A stretch of DNA of 64,000 nucleotides, taken from contig NZ_JBHFQG010000011.1 of assembly GCF_041949975.1 (NCBI RefSeq), positions 42,448 through 106,447 of the forward strand. Direction: 5' to 3'. The number at the start of each line of letters is the position of its first letter. Position 1 is the stretch's first letter. The notes under the pieces were generated by a model. It had not been told where the DNA came from. It ran no database searches and saw only the letters and a list, made by a program, of their open reading frames with translations. Position numbers and translations under genes: made by a program. The stretch comes from Alteribacillus sp041949975. Its GTDB lineage: Bacteria > Bacillota > Bacilli > Bacillales > Marinococcaceae. Below, in pieces: positions 43,427 to 52,304 of this stretch.

Positions 43427-44308
43427 ATGGATATAAAACAATTACAATATTTTATTGAGATAAATCGTTTTAAAAGTTTTAGTAAAGCCGCTGAACATTT
43501 ATATGTGACTCAGCCGACTATTAGTAAAATGATAAAAAATTTAGAAAAGGAATTTAACGTCAGTTTATTTGATCGGTCGAAACGACAGGTGGTTTTAACA
43601 GATGCAGGTAAAATTATTTTGGAACAGGCTCAAGTTATCCTTAACGCCTTTAAGAATTTAGAAAATCAATTGGAAAACCTTTCCGAATTAAAGCAAGGAC
43701 ATATTCGAATTGGTTTGCCTCCAATGGTTGGTTCTAGTTTTTTCCCAGCAATCATAGGCGAATTTCGTGAAAAGTACCCTGCAATTACCATCGAATTAAT
43801 CGAAAATGGTTCAAATATGATTGCTTCCGATGTAGAAAATGGCACGATTGACATTGGGGTGGTTGTTTTACCAATTAACCAAGAGTTGTTCGATTCTTTT
43901 TCCTTTGTCACAGAGGATATTAAGCTGGTCGTTCATACTTCTCACCCATTAGTTAAGAAGAAAAGAGTGACATTAGATGATGTGAAAAAAGAACACTTTA
44001 TGTTATTAAATAGTGATTTTGCCCTTCGTAACCGTATTCTTTCTGCGTGTAAAAAAGAGGAGTTTGAGCCTTTTATCGTTTTTGAAAGCTCGCAATGGGA
44101 CCTTCTTGGAAAAATGGCTGCCTCAAAGGTAGGGATTACATTGTTACCTGAGAGCATTTGCAATCAGCTGAAAGGAGAAATCATAACACTTCCAATTTAT
44201 CATGAGGATATGTATTGGAAGCTTGCTGTTATCTGGCGGAAGGATAGTTATTTATCACACGCTGCAAACGAATGGCTTCGATTTGCAAAGGAAAAACTTC
44301 ATTCGTAA
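43427..44308 (+). CDS. LysR-family transcriptional regulator (CidR-like)
   Basis: 293 aa. N-terminal winged HTH (MDIKQLQYFIEINRFKSFSK, then AAEHLYVTQPTISKMIKNLE) and a periplasmic-binding-like effector domain (GHIRIGLPPMVGSSFFPAII). The sequence resembles the CidR/YwbI branch. ATG 43427 has CAGGTG upstream; an extension to 43388 lacks an RBS. The divergent neighbour, a TauE/SafE-type exporter, is now broken, so the regulator may have lost its local target. Confidence 0.88.
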   Translation: MDIKQLQYFIEINRFKSFSKAAEHLYVTQPTISKMIKNLEKEFNVSLFDRSKRQVVLTDAGKIILEQAQVILNAFKNLENQLENLSELKQGHIRIGLPPMVGSSFFPAIIGEFREKYPAITIELIENGSNMIASDVENGTIDIGVVVLPINQELFDSFSFVTEDIKLVVHTSHPLVKKKRVTLDDVKKEHFMLLNSDFALRNRILSACKKEEFEPFIVFESSQWDLLGKMAASKVGITLLPESICNQLKGEIITLPIYHEDMYWKLAVIWRKDSYLSHAANEWLRFAKEKLHS

Positions 44309-44484
44309 ATAATTTTTATTCCCCCATTTAAAAAATATTCTAATCTAAAAAAGCGTATGCGTTATCATAGACAAAAGTTATCTAAACTTATGTATTAATT
44401 CCATTTTACGCATGGAACATTTCATATTACGATAAAGGCTGTGGAGAAAACATTTTTTTCGTTGGTATGAAAGGTGAAGGTAAA

Positions 44485-45003
44485 ATGGAAAAAAAGCAGC
44501 CAAAAGAAAGTAGAGTCGTTAACACAGACCAAGTGTTATGCAGTGATTTAAATAATTACAATACATTGTTTGGCGGAGTATTAATGAAAAAGCTGGATGG
44601 CTGCGCTGTGTTATCAGCAAGACGTCACTCAAGAGCAAAAGAGTGCGTGACAGCTTCTACGGACTCCATTGATTTTCTAAGTCCTATTTATCAAACCGAT
44701 TCCGTTTGTATTGAATCGTTTGTTTCTTATACAGGCACAAGCTCTATGGAAATATTTTGTAAAGTAATAGCAGAAGATATGATTTCCGGAGAACGCCGCA
44801 TTGCTACAACCGCTTTTTTAACATTCGTGGCTCTAGATGAAAATAAAAAACCGATAAAGGTACCAGGTATTTCTCCTGTAACAGAAGAGGAAAAGAAACT
44901 GTTTGAGACCGGTCCGGAGAGGGAGCAATTACGGAAATTGAAACGACAAAAAAGTAAAGAGCTTGCAGGGTCTATCAGCTTGGAAAAACCATGGGAATTA
45001 TAG
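44485..45003 (+). CDS. Acyl-CoA thioesterase, hotdog fold (YkhA-like)
   Basis: 172 aa. The hotdog helix and active region are LNNYNTLFGGVLMKKLDGCA (Asn-Gly-Gly/Asp pattern of the YciA/YkhA branch), followed by ECVTASTDSIDFLSPI and the strand region TGTSSMEIFCKVIAED. Medium/long-chain acyl-CoA hydrolysis is expected from family. AAGGTGAAGG precedes ATG 44485; an in-frame ATG at 44467 also exists. The next small gene starts 18 bp later and may be co-transcribed. Confidence 0.88.
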   Translation: MEKKQPKESRVVNTDQVLCSDLNNYNTLFGGVLMKKLDGCAVLSARRHSRAKECVTASTDSIDFLSPIYQTDSVCIESFVSYTGTSSMEIFCKVIAEDMISGERRIATTAFLTFVALDENKKPIKVPGISPVTEEEKKLFETGPEREQLRKLKRQKSKELAGSISLEKPWEL

Positions 45004-45021
45004 GATAGGGAGGAATATTTT

Positions 45022-45387
45022 ATGTTAGCTTTATCGAGTATAGAAGACTTGTATGCAGTCAGAAAAAAGATTAATGAATTAAATATCCACTACCCGGATG
45101 TGTATAAAGCATTAAGGCATGTTACGAATCTAACACGGCAAATGCAAATCAAATATCAATATTTAGGCTGTCTATTGTTAGAACAAGATTCAAGCAGATA
45201 CCAAACTACTCATATGGAGCCGTCTGTCCAAAGACTGTACTTGGATGAAGTAATGAAATTGAAAAACCATGAACATTTTAATCAAGTGCGACGTTTATTT
45301 TTACAATTTAATGAGATAGGGTATGAAAACGTATGTAAGTTAATCCTTGGTAAAAGTCCAGAAACATTAAAGGGAACCTTCCAATAA
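45022..45387 (+). CDS. Uncharacterised helical protein
   Basis: 121 aa, intact, with AGGGAGGA before ATG 45022 and a terminator after it. It is predicted mostly alpha-helical and soluble (LYAVRKKINELNIHYPDVYK, HFNQVRRLFLQFNEIGYENV) without signal or TM segments. I do not recognise a family. Its place behind the thioesterase gives little functional hint. Confidence 0.7.
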   Translation: MLALSSIEDLYAVRKKINELNIHYPDVYKALRHVTNLTRQMQIKYQYLGCLLLEQDSSRYQTTHMEPSVQRLYLDEVMKLKNHEHFNQVRRLFLQFNEIGYENVCKLILGKSPETLKGTFQ

Positions 45388-45408
45388 GAATATCCTTTCA
45401 GGGAAAAT

Positions 45409-45440
45409 AGCTTGTCTCAATAAAAGAGGCAGGCTTTTTT
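45409..45440 (+). terminator. Terminator after the 45022 gene
   Basis: AGCTTGTCTC pairs with GAGGCAGGCT (two G-T pairs) around a 7-nt A-rich loop, followed by five or six T. Confidence 0.85.
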
Positions 45441-45519
45441 GTATGGATAAAAGTGATATACTATCTAAGGAACTATAAAAACATATCTTTTTAACTGTTT
45501 CTAAAAAGGAATGGACTCG

Positions 45520-46122
45520 ATGACCTGGGATATTTTAAATGTAATAGGAACTATTGCCTTTGCGCTAAGCGGCGTTATTGTGGCAATGGAAGAAGAATAT
45601 GATTTAATGGGAGTTTATATATTAGGTTTTGTCACCGCATTTGGCGGTGGAGCTATTCGTAATCTTCTTATAGGGGTTCCGGTATCTGCATTATGGGAGC
45701 AGGGGAATTTATTTGTTATTGCATTTATTGTTATGACCCTAGCATTTTTTCTCCCGAAGCTGTGGATTCATCAATGGATGAAGTGGGGGGTCCTATTTGA
45801 TGCAATGGGGTTAGCTGCTTTTGCTATTCAAGGAGCCATTTATGCTGCGAATATGGGTCATCCTGTCAGCGCAGCTATTGCAGCTGCTGCTTTAACAGGA
45901 ACTGGCGGCGGAATGGTGAGAGATGTGTTAGCCGATAGAAAACCAATGTTTTTGCGGCAGGAAATATACATCGCCTGGGCGATGCTGGCAGGATTAATCA
46001 TCGGTCTAGGGCTTGTAAATTCTACCCCGGGTTTTATTATTTTGCTTGTAGTAATCGTAACGCTTAGAATGCTTTCGGTACACTTTAAATGGCGTCTTCC
46101 TTATCGAAAAATAAATGATTAA
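45520..46122 (+). CDS. TRIC (UPF0126) family trimeric cation channel protein (YvgT-like)
   Basis: 200-aa membrane protein with six or seven TM helices built from two repeats. Each repeat has a Gly-rich signature: FVTAFGGGAIRNLLIG (first) and AALTGTGGGMVRDVLADRKP (second), typical of bacterial TRIC/YvgT/YadS proteins, which are K+-permeable channels. ATG 45520 is preferred over ATG 45511 because AAAGGA lies 10 bases upstream. Its end shares a bidirectional terminator with yuiD. Confidence 0.9.
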   Translation: MTWDILNVIGTIAFALSGVIVAMEEEYDLMGVYILGFVTAFGGGAIRNLLIGVPVSALWEQGNLFVIAFIVMTLAFFLPKLWIHQWMKWGVLFDAMGLAAFAIQGAIYAANMGHPVSAAIAAAALTGTGGGMVRDVLADRKPMFLRQEIYIAWAMLAGLIIGLGLVNSTPGFIILLVVIVTLRMLSVHFKWRLPYRKIND

Positions 46123-46207
46123 AATCAGTTTCTCACCACTTATTGTTTCAAGTTTTCTTTACGAAAAGAATGGAGAAATACTACATAACAGTCCCAGTGT
46201 TACACAT

Positions 46208-46242
46208 AAAAAAGTCTTCTGGACGGGACAGAAGACTTTTTT
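46208..46242. terminator. Bidirectional terminator between TRIC and yuiD genes
   Basis: AAAAAAGTCTTCTG and CAGAAGACTTTTTT form a 14-bp perfect inverted repeat around a 7-nt loop. It has T-tracts in both directions and lies between convergent stops. Confidence 0.93.
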
Positions 46243-46253
46243 CAATTTATAAA

Positions 46254-46709
46254 TTAATTCTCTAAGCCAGCACTAATCACTCCAAGTAATATTCCTAATA
46301 CAGCTCCACCAGCAACTTCAGCAGGCTGATGTCCAAGTAGTTCTTTCAGCTCCTCTTCTTGTTTTTCGTGTCGTAAACTAGGGAAGTCATCAGAAATAAC
46401 TTCAATATCTTCGTCAATGTCATTCACCAGCTCCGCAATCTCACCTGTATGACGTCTAATTCCTTGAGCATCGTACATGACGATTGCACCAAAAACAACA
46501 GCCAGGGCTGTATCAATTGACGTTGTACCTTTATTTGCCGCAATGTAAGACGCGAGTGAAGAGACTCCTGCAGAATGTGAGCTAGGCATACCTCCTGTCT
46601 GAAATATAGGCTTCCAGCTCCAGTTGCCTGTTTTTCTCTGGTGGGTAAAAACCTTAAGACCCTGGGCGATACCTATCGCTGACAATGCTGTTACGATTCC
46701 TCGATTCAT
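46254..46709 (-). CDS. yuiD: Divergent PAP2 family membrane protein (YuiD)
   Basis: 151 aa, DUF212/divergent-PAP2 family. The phosphatase-like signature is TGGMPSSHSAGVSSLASYIA (PSSH), with an acidic region after YDAQGIRRHTGEIAELVN. Three or four TM segments are predicted. Enzymatic activity in this branch is uncertain. AGGTGA lies 9 bases upstream of the ATG. It is followed, on the same strand upstream, by DUF4363 and DUF421 genes. Confidence 0.88.
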   Translation of the reverse strand: MNRGIVTALSAIGIAQGLKVFTHQRKTGNWSWKPIFQTGGMPSSHSAGVSSLASYIAANKGTTSIDTALAVVFGAIVMYDAQGIRRHTGEIAELVNDIDEDIEVISDDFPSLRHEKQEEELKELLGHQPAEVAGGAVLGILLGVISAGLEN

Positions 46710-46736
46710 CTGTTTTTCACCTCATGTATGGACTTC

Positions 46737-47099
46737 TTATCCTAATTTGTCCCAAGCGTCATAAAAATAATATAACTCTGGAAAAATGGTGCTGGTGTCT
46801 TGATTTTCAATACCGCCTTTTATTTTAGAAAGAGATTGATTCATAGTCTGCATATCTGCACGTTCTACACTGTATTGAATTCTTTTTGATACTGCCTCCC
46901 ACGCTTTTTGAGCTTTTAGTTGCTCAGTTTTGGCACTATTCCACTCTTCGTGTTTTATATGGTGTTCCATGTTTTCTAAGTAAGAAATGACGTTGTTATT
47001 TTCGTTGAATGAATTCTTCATCCACCCGCCGCTCGTCATTAAAACAAAAGTAGAAATAATAAATACACAGGGGATGAAGTATAGAAGGAATTTTTTCAT
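46737..47099 (-). CDS. DUF4363 family protein
   Basis: 120 aa, with one N-terminal TM/signal segment (FLLYFIPCVFIISTFVLMTS) and an extracytoplasmic helical domain (LENMEHHIKHEEWNSAKTEQ, then SKIKGGIENQDTSTIFPELY). DUF4363 genes commonly pair with DUF421 genes, as here (43 bp apart, same strand), which suggests a membrane complex of unknown role. The strand order is DUF421, DUF4363, yuiD. Confidence 0.82.
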   Translation of the reverse strand: MKKFLLYFIPCVFIISTFVLMTSGGWMKNSFNENNNVISYLENMEHHIKHEEWNSAKTEQLKAQKAWEAVSKRIQYSVERADMQTMNQSLSKIKGGIENQDTSTIFPELYYFYDAWDKLG

Positions 47100-47142
47100 T
47101 TGATATTCCCTGCCTTTTTAATATATAAAATAATAAAATTAT

Positions 47143-47886
47143 TTAGTAGGGACCTTGATAATCACTAATGTTTAACTCATCTGAAATGTTGTCATCATAC
47201 CTATCAACGTAGAAAAAATCGTTAGGCAGAATTGCTGCATAAGATACTTCATTAAGAGAGCGCACTCCTTGTTTGTGTAACTGATCCATCAGCCAAGCTT
47301 CGTCTTTTCCTCGCTGTTCAAGGTTTTGTTTTATTATTATTCCGTCCACGATTACTTCTGTGGTTAATTTAGAAAACTGAACAGGTATGTTTAAATCCTT
47401 CTTTTGAACGGTTTGATAACTGGAAATGGGACGAACGGATACAGACCCGTCAGGTTCTAATAAAACCACTTCTACTTCAATGGGAGAGAAAATGTTTTTA
47501 CATCGCAGCTGCGTCATTAATTCATCTTTAGTAATTCTGGCTGCTGCTAAATTTTTTTCTAATATATTTCCATTTTCCATAAGAACTACAGGCTCTGAAT
47601 CCTGTACTTTCGAAAGATATCGATTTTTTACACCAAGATACTGAAGGAGAATGGTTAGAACGACGAATATGGTTAAGGCAATCCAATGAACTAACGCTTT
47701 TGATGAAAGATCAGTAGCTAATGTAGCTGCTATGGATCCGATCGTAATGCCGTTTATGTAATCAAACATTGTGAAATTTCCAATCTGCTGTTTGCCAATC
47801 AGCCTGGCATACAACAGTATGGTGAAAAAAGTAATAATTGAGCGGACAATAACAACAAGGGGTTCTTGCATATTTTTATACTCCAT
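47143..47886 (-). CDS. DUF421 (YetF-type) membrane protein
   Basis: 247 aa, with three N-terminal TM helices (VVIVRSIITFFTILLYARLI, FTMFDYINGITIGSIAATLA, ALVHWIALTIFVVLTILLQY). These precede the soluble YetF domain, with VVLMENGNILEKNLAAARIT and LEPDGSVSVRPISSYQTVQK. It is a clear paralogue of the protein at 30471 but closer to the spoVA-associated YetF type. ATG 47886 has only AAAAAGG close by; ATG 47871 is an alternative. Confidence 0.86.
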   Translation of the reverse strand: MEYKNMQEPLVVIVRSIITFFTILLYARLIGKQQIGNFTMFDYINGITIGSIAATLATDLSSKALVHWIALTIFVVLTILLQYLGVKNRYLSKVQDSEPVVLMENGNILEKNLAAARITKDELMTQLRCKNIFSPIEVEVVLLEPDGSVSVRPISSYQTVQKKDLNIPVQFSKLTTEVIVDGIIIKQNLEQRGKDEAWLMDQLHKQGVRSLNEVSYAAILPNDFFYVDRYDDNISDELNISDYQGPY

Positions 47887-47989
47887 CCTTTTTCACTTAT
47901 GCGTTTATTTTGCCCTTCCTTCCTTTAACTATCCTTCATTTTTACTAACAATAAATATTTTTCGATTTTTAATATACTGGAAACTGCTG

Positions 47990-48225
47990 ATCCCAAAGAC
48001 CAGATTCCCATCTTAATGGACAGCGGTATAAGGCAGGTGCCGATGTAATCAAGGCACTTGCTTTAGGAGCAAAATTGGTGCTTGTCGGAAGGCCGTGTAT
48101 GTATGGATTAGCCGTAGCAGGCGAGCAAGTGTAAAAGAGGTTTTACAAAACATCATTGCTGATTGGATATCACGATGGCACTCTCGGGAGAAAACTCTCT
48201 CAGCAACGTAAACTCTTCATTACTG
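47990..48225 (+). pseudogene. FMN-dependent alpha-hydroxy-acid oxidase, C-terminal remnant
   Basis: IPILMDSGIR, then after a one-base shift GADVIKALALGAKLVLVGRP, CMYGLAVAGE and, after another shift, VKEVLQNIIADW. This corresponds to the FMN-phosphate-binding C-terminus of lactate oxidase/glycolate oxidase-type enzymes (DSGIR..GAD..KALALGA....GRP.LYGLA..G). Two or more frameshifts and no N-terminal half mean a relic. Confidence 0.8.
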
Positions 48226-48260
48226 CAAACGAACCAACATATAAATAATATGTAATAGTA

Positions 48261-48298
48261 AACAGTTTTGATCTATCATTACTCAAAACTGTTTTTTC
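48261..48298 (+). terminator. Strong terminator upstream of cysJ
   Basis: AACAGTTTTGA and TCAAAACTGTT form a perfect 11-bp stem with an 11-nt loop, followed by TTTTCTTTT. No intact gene precedes it, so it probably served the lost oxidase gene. Confidence 0.88.
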
Positions 48299-48321
48299 TT
48301 TTATTTGTATCAAAAACCAAC

Positions 48322-48350
48322 TTGACACATAGGAATAATAAAGATACGAT
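48322..48350 (+). promoter_or_regulatory. Candidate promoter and long leader of cysJI
   Basis: TTGACA, a 17-bp spacer and TACGAT lie about 210 bp upstream of cysJ. The leader (48360-48560) contains a frame of about 36 codons (ATG 48409, ending 48519) that encodes a short hydrophobic peptide without a clear RBS. No S-box or T-box was recognised. Confidence 0.45.
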
Positions 48351-48561
48351 TAAACATAATCATTTCGACGCTAGATTACAAGTTTTTCATCCTGTTCATT
48401 TACCAAAGATGCAAGTGGAGTTTAGACCGAAGAGGTACCTGTCTCATTTCGTGTCAACAGCATTTGTTCTTTTATACATAATGGTGATGATTTATCTAGC
48501 ATTATGTCCATCATATTAAGCATCTAGATGGATAAAAATTTGCGTTGTGAGGTGGATACTG

Positions 48562-50403
48562 TTGCAGCTTCTGATAAATAACAGTCCTTTTAGTCAAGAA
48601 CAAACGGATTTACTTAATCGTGTGTTGCCAACACTAACAGAGGAACAAAAAATATGGCTGAGCGGGTATCTGGCTGCAAATCAGACAGCTGCTGCCCCTG
48701 CTGCTCCCAATGCAGCTGCTTTACAGGAGCTTCAAGCACCCAAGGCTCTTTCTGATAGTGTATCAAAAAAAATAACAATACTTTATGGTTCTCAAACTGG
48801 GAATGGGCAGGCATTAGCAGAAGATGCAAGCCAAAAGCTGAAAGAGCAAGGATTTGAAGTTACTCTTTCGTCTATGGACAGCTTTAAACCCAAAACATTA
48901 AAGAAAATAGAAAACTTACTTGTTATAGTCAGCACCCATGGGGAAGGAGATCCCCCAGATAATGCTCTATCATTCTATGAATTTCTGCATGGAAGACGTG
49001 CACCTAAGTTAGAAGAGCTCCGTTATTCCGTCCTCGCTTTAGGAGACACTTCTTATGAATTCTTCTGCCAAACCGGAAAAGATTTTGATAAACGTTTGGA
49101 GGAGTTAGGTGGAGAGCGGATGTACGAGCGAGTGGATTGTGACGTTGATTTCGAAGAGTCTGCAGAAGAATGGCTGGAAGGGGTATCCGGAGCTCTTCTC
49201 GAGTTAGCAAAAGCTAATGCGAGTGCTGGCGCTCAAGTTCCGGTGCCGAAGCAAACGACTGCAGGAGCGCAGACAAGTTATTCCAGAACAAATCCCTTTC
49301 GTGCTGAACTCTTAGAAAATATAAATCTAAATGGTCGCGGCTCTAATAAAGAAACCCGTCATATTGAACTATCTCTTGAAGGGTCTGGTCTTGAATTTGA
49401 ACCAGGAGATAGTGTTGGCATATACCCTGAAAACGACCCGGAGCTTGTCGATAAACTGATAGATGAAATGAGCTGGGATCCAGAAGAACGAATCACGGTA
49501 AATAAAAAAGGAGAACAGCAAACGGTACGGGAAGCCTTGATTTCCACTTATGAAATTACGGTACTGACCAAGCCGTTATTGGAAAAGGCAGCTCCTCTCT
49601 CTGATAATAGTGAGCTGCAGGAGCTTGTGGAAGCAGGAAATGAGGAGAAGCTAAGAGAATATATTAATGGAAGAGATTTATTGGATTTAGGCAGAGATTT
49701 TGCTCCTTGGAATGTGCCGGTTAGTGAATTTGTAAAGATTTTACGTAAAATACCACCGCGTTTATACTCTATTGCCAGCAGTCCGAGTGCTAATCCAGAT
49801 GAAGTGCACCTTACGATCGGCACGGTAAGATATGAAACACACGGACGACCGCGGACGGGTGTATGTTCTGGTCAGTGTGCGGAACGTTCGGAACCAGGCG
49901 ACTTGCTGCCAGTTTTTATTCAGCGTAATCCAAACTTCAAACTTCCTGAATATCCAGATACGCCAATCATTATGATAGGGCCTGGTACTGGTGCTGCTCC
50001 ATTTAGAGCCTTTCTTGAGGAAAGAGAAGAGATTGAAGCGGAAGGTAAAACATGGATGTTCTTTGGAGATCAGCATTTTAGAACCGATTTTATCTATCAG
50101 GTCGAATGGCAGAGATGGTTGAAAGAAGGCGTCTTAACGAAAATGGATGTGGCTTTTTCTCGTGATACAGAGGAGAAAGTATATGTACAGCACCGTATGC
50201 TCGAGAAGAGCCAGGAGTTTTATAACTGGCTCATGGAAGGAGCAGTCGTTTATGTTTGCGGAGACGAACAATATATGGCAAGTGATGTGCATGAAGCCAT
50301 AAAAACTATTTTACAAAAAGAAGGCGGCATGAGTGAACAAGATGCAGATGCCTATATAGAAGATATGCAGCAGCAAAAACGTTATCAGCGGGATGTTTAT
50401 TAA
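48562..50403 (+). CDS. cysJ: Sulfite reductase [NADPH] flavoprotein alpha-subunit
   Basis: 613-aa electron-transfer subunit of assimilatory sulfite reductase. Order of domains: short N-terminal segment, flavodoxin/FMN domain (ITILYGSQTGNGQALAEDA; STHGEGDPPDNA), connecting domain, FAD domain (PRLYSIASSP; GVCSGQCAER) and NADPH domain (IMIGPGTGAAPFRAFLEERE; C-terminal YQRDVY, the usual RDVY end). The start is TTG 48562, because GTGAGGTGG lies upstream and homologues begin MQL..NNSPF. It is 24 bp from cysI. Confidence 0.95.
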   Translation: MQLLINNSPFSQEQTDLLNRVLPTLTEEQKIWLSGYLAANQTAAAPAAPNAAALQELQAPKALSDSVSKKITILYGSQTGNGQALAEDASQKLKEQGFEVTLSSMDSFKPKTLKKIENLLVIVSTHGEGDPPDNALSFYEFLHGRRAPKLEELRYSVLALGDTSYEFFCQTGKDFDKRLEELGGERMYERVDCDVDFEESAEEWLEGVSGALLELAKANASAGAQVPVPKQTTAGAQTSYSRTNPFRAELLENINLNGRGSNKETRHIELSLEGSGLEFEPGDSVGIYPENDPELVDKLIDEMSWDPEERITVNKKGEQQTVREALISTYEITVLTKPLLEKAAPLSDNSELQELVEAGNEEKLREYINGRDLLDLGRDFAPWNVPVSEFVKILRKIPPRLYSIASSPSANPDEVHLTIGTVRYETHGRPRTGVCSGQCAERSEPGDLLPVFIQRNPNFKLPEYPDTPIIMIGPGTGAAPFRAFLEEREEIEAEGKTWMFFGDQHFRTDFIYQVEWQRWLKEGVLTKMDVAFSRDTEEKVYVQHRMLEKSQEFYNWLMEGAVVYVCGDEQYMASDVHEAIKTILQKEGGMSEQDADAYIEDMQQQKRYQRDVY

Positions 50404-50427
50404 TCAAGGCGGGAAAGGAGATTAAGC

Positions 50428-52152
50428 ATGGAAAAAAATAAAACAGTTCCTACTCAAGCTGGTCCACCCAGTGATAATGAGAGAATAAAACGAGAAAGTA
50501 ATTATCTGCGGGGAACGCTGGAAGAGTCGCTTGCAGATCCGCTTACTGCAGCGGTATCTGCCGATGATGCCCAATTAACTAAATTCCATGGAAGTTATCT
50601 GCAAGATGATCGAGATATACGTAATGAAAGAAGACAGCAAAAGCTAGAACCAGCTTACTCCTTTATGGTGCGTGTCCGTCTTCCGGGAGGCGTTGCTACG
50701 CCAAAACAATGGTTGACGATGGATGACGTTGCAAAGAGATATGGAAACGGCACCCTGCGGTTGACGACTCGTCAGACCTTTCAATTACACGGGATTCTTA
50801 AGTGGGACATGAAGAAAAACATGCAGGCCATGAATGAAGCGATGATGGATACCATTGCTGCCTGTGGTGACGTGAATAGAAATGTAATGTGTAATTCGAA
50901 CCCATACCAATCCGAAGTTCATGGAGAGGTATACGATTGGGTGACAAAAATCAGTGAGCATCTGCTTCCAAAAACAAGAGCGTACCATGAAATTTGGCTC
51001 GGGGAAGAAAAAGTAGTGGACAGCTCCAAGACCGAAGATGAAATCGAACCAATGTATGGTGCGTTATACTTGCCTAGAAAATTTAAGATTGGTGTAGCAG
51101 TACCGCCTTCCAACGATATAGATGTTTTTTCACAGGATATTGGCTTTATTGCTATTGTTGAACAAGGTCAATTGCAGGGCTTTAATATTTCCGTTGGCGG
51201 CGGTTTAGGAATGACCCACGGAGAAACAGATACGTATCCGCAGCTCGGCAGAGTCATTGGTTTCTGTAAGCCAGAGGACGTGCTGGAGGTGGCAGAAAAA
51301 ATTCTGACTATCCAGCGCGATTATGGCAATCGTTCCAACCGAAAAAATGCACGTTTTAAATATACAATCGATGCAAGAGGGTTAGATTGGTTAAAAAATG
51401 AACTGCATGAACGGCTGGGATGGGAGCTGAAAGAGCAGCGGGAATATCATTTTGACAATAACGGAGACAGTTACGGATGGGTAAAAGGCACAAACAACCG
51501 GTGGCATCTAACGTTATTTATTCAAAACGGACGAATTAAAGATACGGAAGATTACAAGTTAATGACTGGTCTTCGGGAAATCGCCAAGGTTCATACTGGT
51601 GATTTCAGGCTCACTCCTAATCAGAACTTAATCATCAGTAACGTGACAAGTCAAAAGAAAAGTAAAATAAATGAACTTGTAGAAAAGTACGGTCTTTCTG
51701 ATGGAAAACGTGATTCAGCCCTGCGCAGAAATTCCATGGCCTGTGTTGCTTTTCCTACTTGTGGCCTGGCTATGGCTGAATCAGAACGTTATCTTCCTTC
51801 TTTAATAGATAAACTGGAAGTGATTATGGAAGAAGCGGGATTACGTGATGATGAAATTACTATTCGAATGACGGGCTGTCCTAATGGCTGTGCCCGGCCG
51901 ACTCTAGGAGAAATCGGTTTTATTGGAAAAGCCCCTGGAAAGTATAATTTGTATATGGGTGCTGGATTTGCAGGGGAAAGGCTAAATAAATTATATCGTG
52001 AAAATATTGGGGAAGAAGAGATTCTAGAAACATTACGTCCGATTTTGTTCGAATATGCGAAAGAACGAAACGAAGGCGAACATTTCGGTGATTATGTCAT
52101 TCGTACTGGTTATGTCAAAGAAGTTCAATCCGGACTGGATTTCCACAATTAA
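50428..52152 (+). CDS. cysI: Sulfite reductase [NADPH] hemoprotein beta-subunit
   Basis: 574-aa siroheme/[4Fe-4S] subunit that reduces sulfite to sulfide with six electrons. Cluster ligands are in ACVAFPTCGLAMAE (C-x5-C, about residue 432) and MTGCPNGCARPTLGEIGF (C-x3-C, about residue 478). N-terminal SiR motifs are LRLTTRQTFQLHGILK and MCNSNP. GGAAAGGAGAT precedes ATG 50428. Siroheme depends on the CobA SUMT product, encoded at 10.8 kb in the same window. Confidence 0.96.
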   Translation: MEKNKTVPTQAGPPSDNERIKRESNYLRGTLEESLADPLTAAVSADDAQLTKFHGSYLQDDRDIRNERRQQKLEPAYSFMVRVRLPGGVATPKQWLTMDDVAKRYGNGTLRLTTRQTFQLHGILKWDMKKNMQAMNEAMMDTIAACGDVNRNVMCNSNPYQSEVHGEVYDWVTKISEHLLPKTRAYHEIWLGEEKVVDSSKTEDEIEPMYGALYLPRKFKIGVAVPPSNDIDVFSQDIGFIAIVEQGQLQGFNISVGGGLGMTHGETDTYPQLGRVIGFCKPEDVLEVAEKILTIQRDYGNRSNRKNARFKYTIDARGLDWLKNELHERLGWELKEQREYHFDNNGDSYGWVKGTNNRWHLTLFIQNGRIKDTEDYKLMTGLREIAKVHTGDFRLTPNQNLIISNVTSQKKSKINELVEKYGLSDGKRDSALRRNSMACVAFPTCGLAMAESERYLPSLIDKLEVIMEEAGLRDDEITIRMTGCPNGCARPTLGEIGFIGKAPGKYNLYMGAGFAGERLNKLYRENIGEEEILETLRPILFEYAKERNEGEHFGDYVIRTGYVKEVQSGLDFHN

Positions 52153-52192
52153 ATCTTTATAATATTTTTGAATATCGTGTTATATTTCAAAG

Positions 52193-52224
52193 AGCAGGGT
52201 TCCTTGTAGGTTCCCTGCTTTTTT
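52193..52224 (+). terminator. Terminator of the cysJI operon
   Basis: AGCAGGG pairs with CCCTGCT around a 13-nt loop and is followed by TTTTTTC, 40 bp after the cysI stop. Confidence 0.88.
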
Positions 52225-52304
52225 CTAAAATCAAATAATTTATTTGCTAGAACATTTATCTATTCATAAAAAACTTTCATTTCATATAATGTATTAAACA
52301 TTTT

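Noticed and set aside
48268..48519. An 83-codon frame upstream of cysJ.
   Set aside because: Its first half overlaps the terminator hairpin and the promoter; only the last 36 codons could be translated, and no RBS is visible. It is mentioned as part of the leader only.
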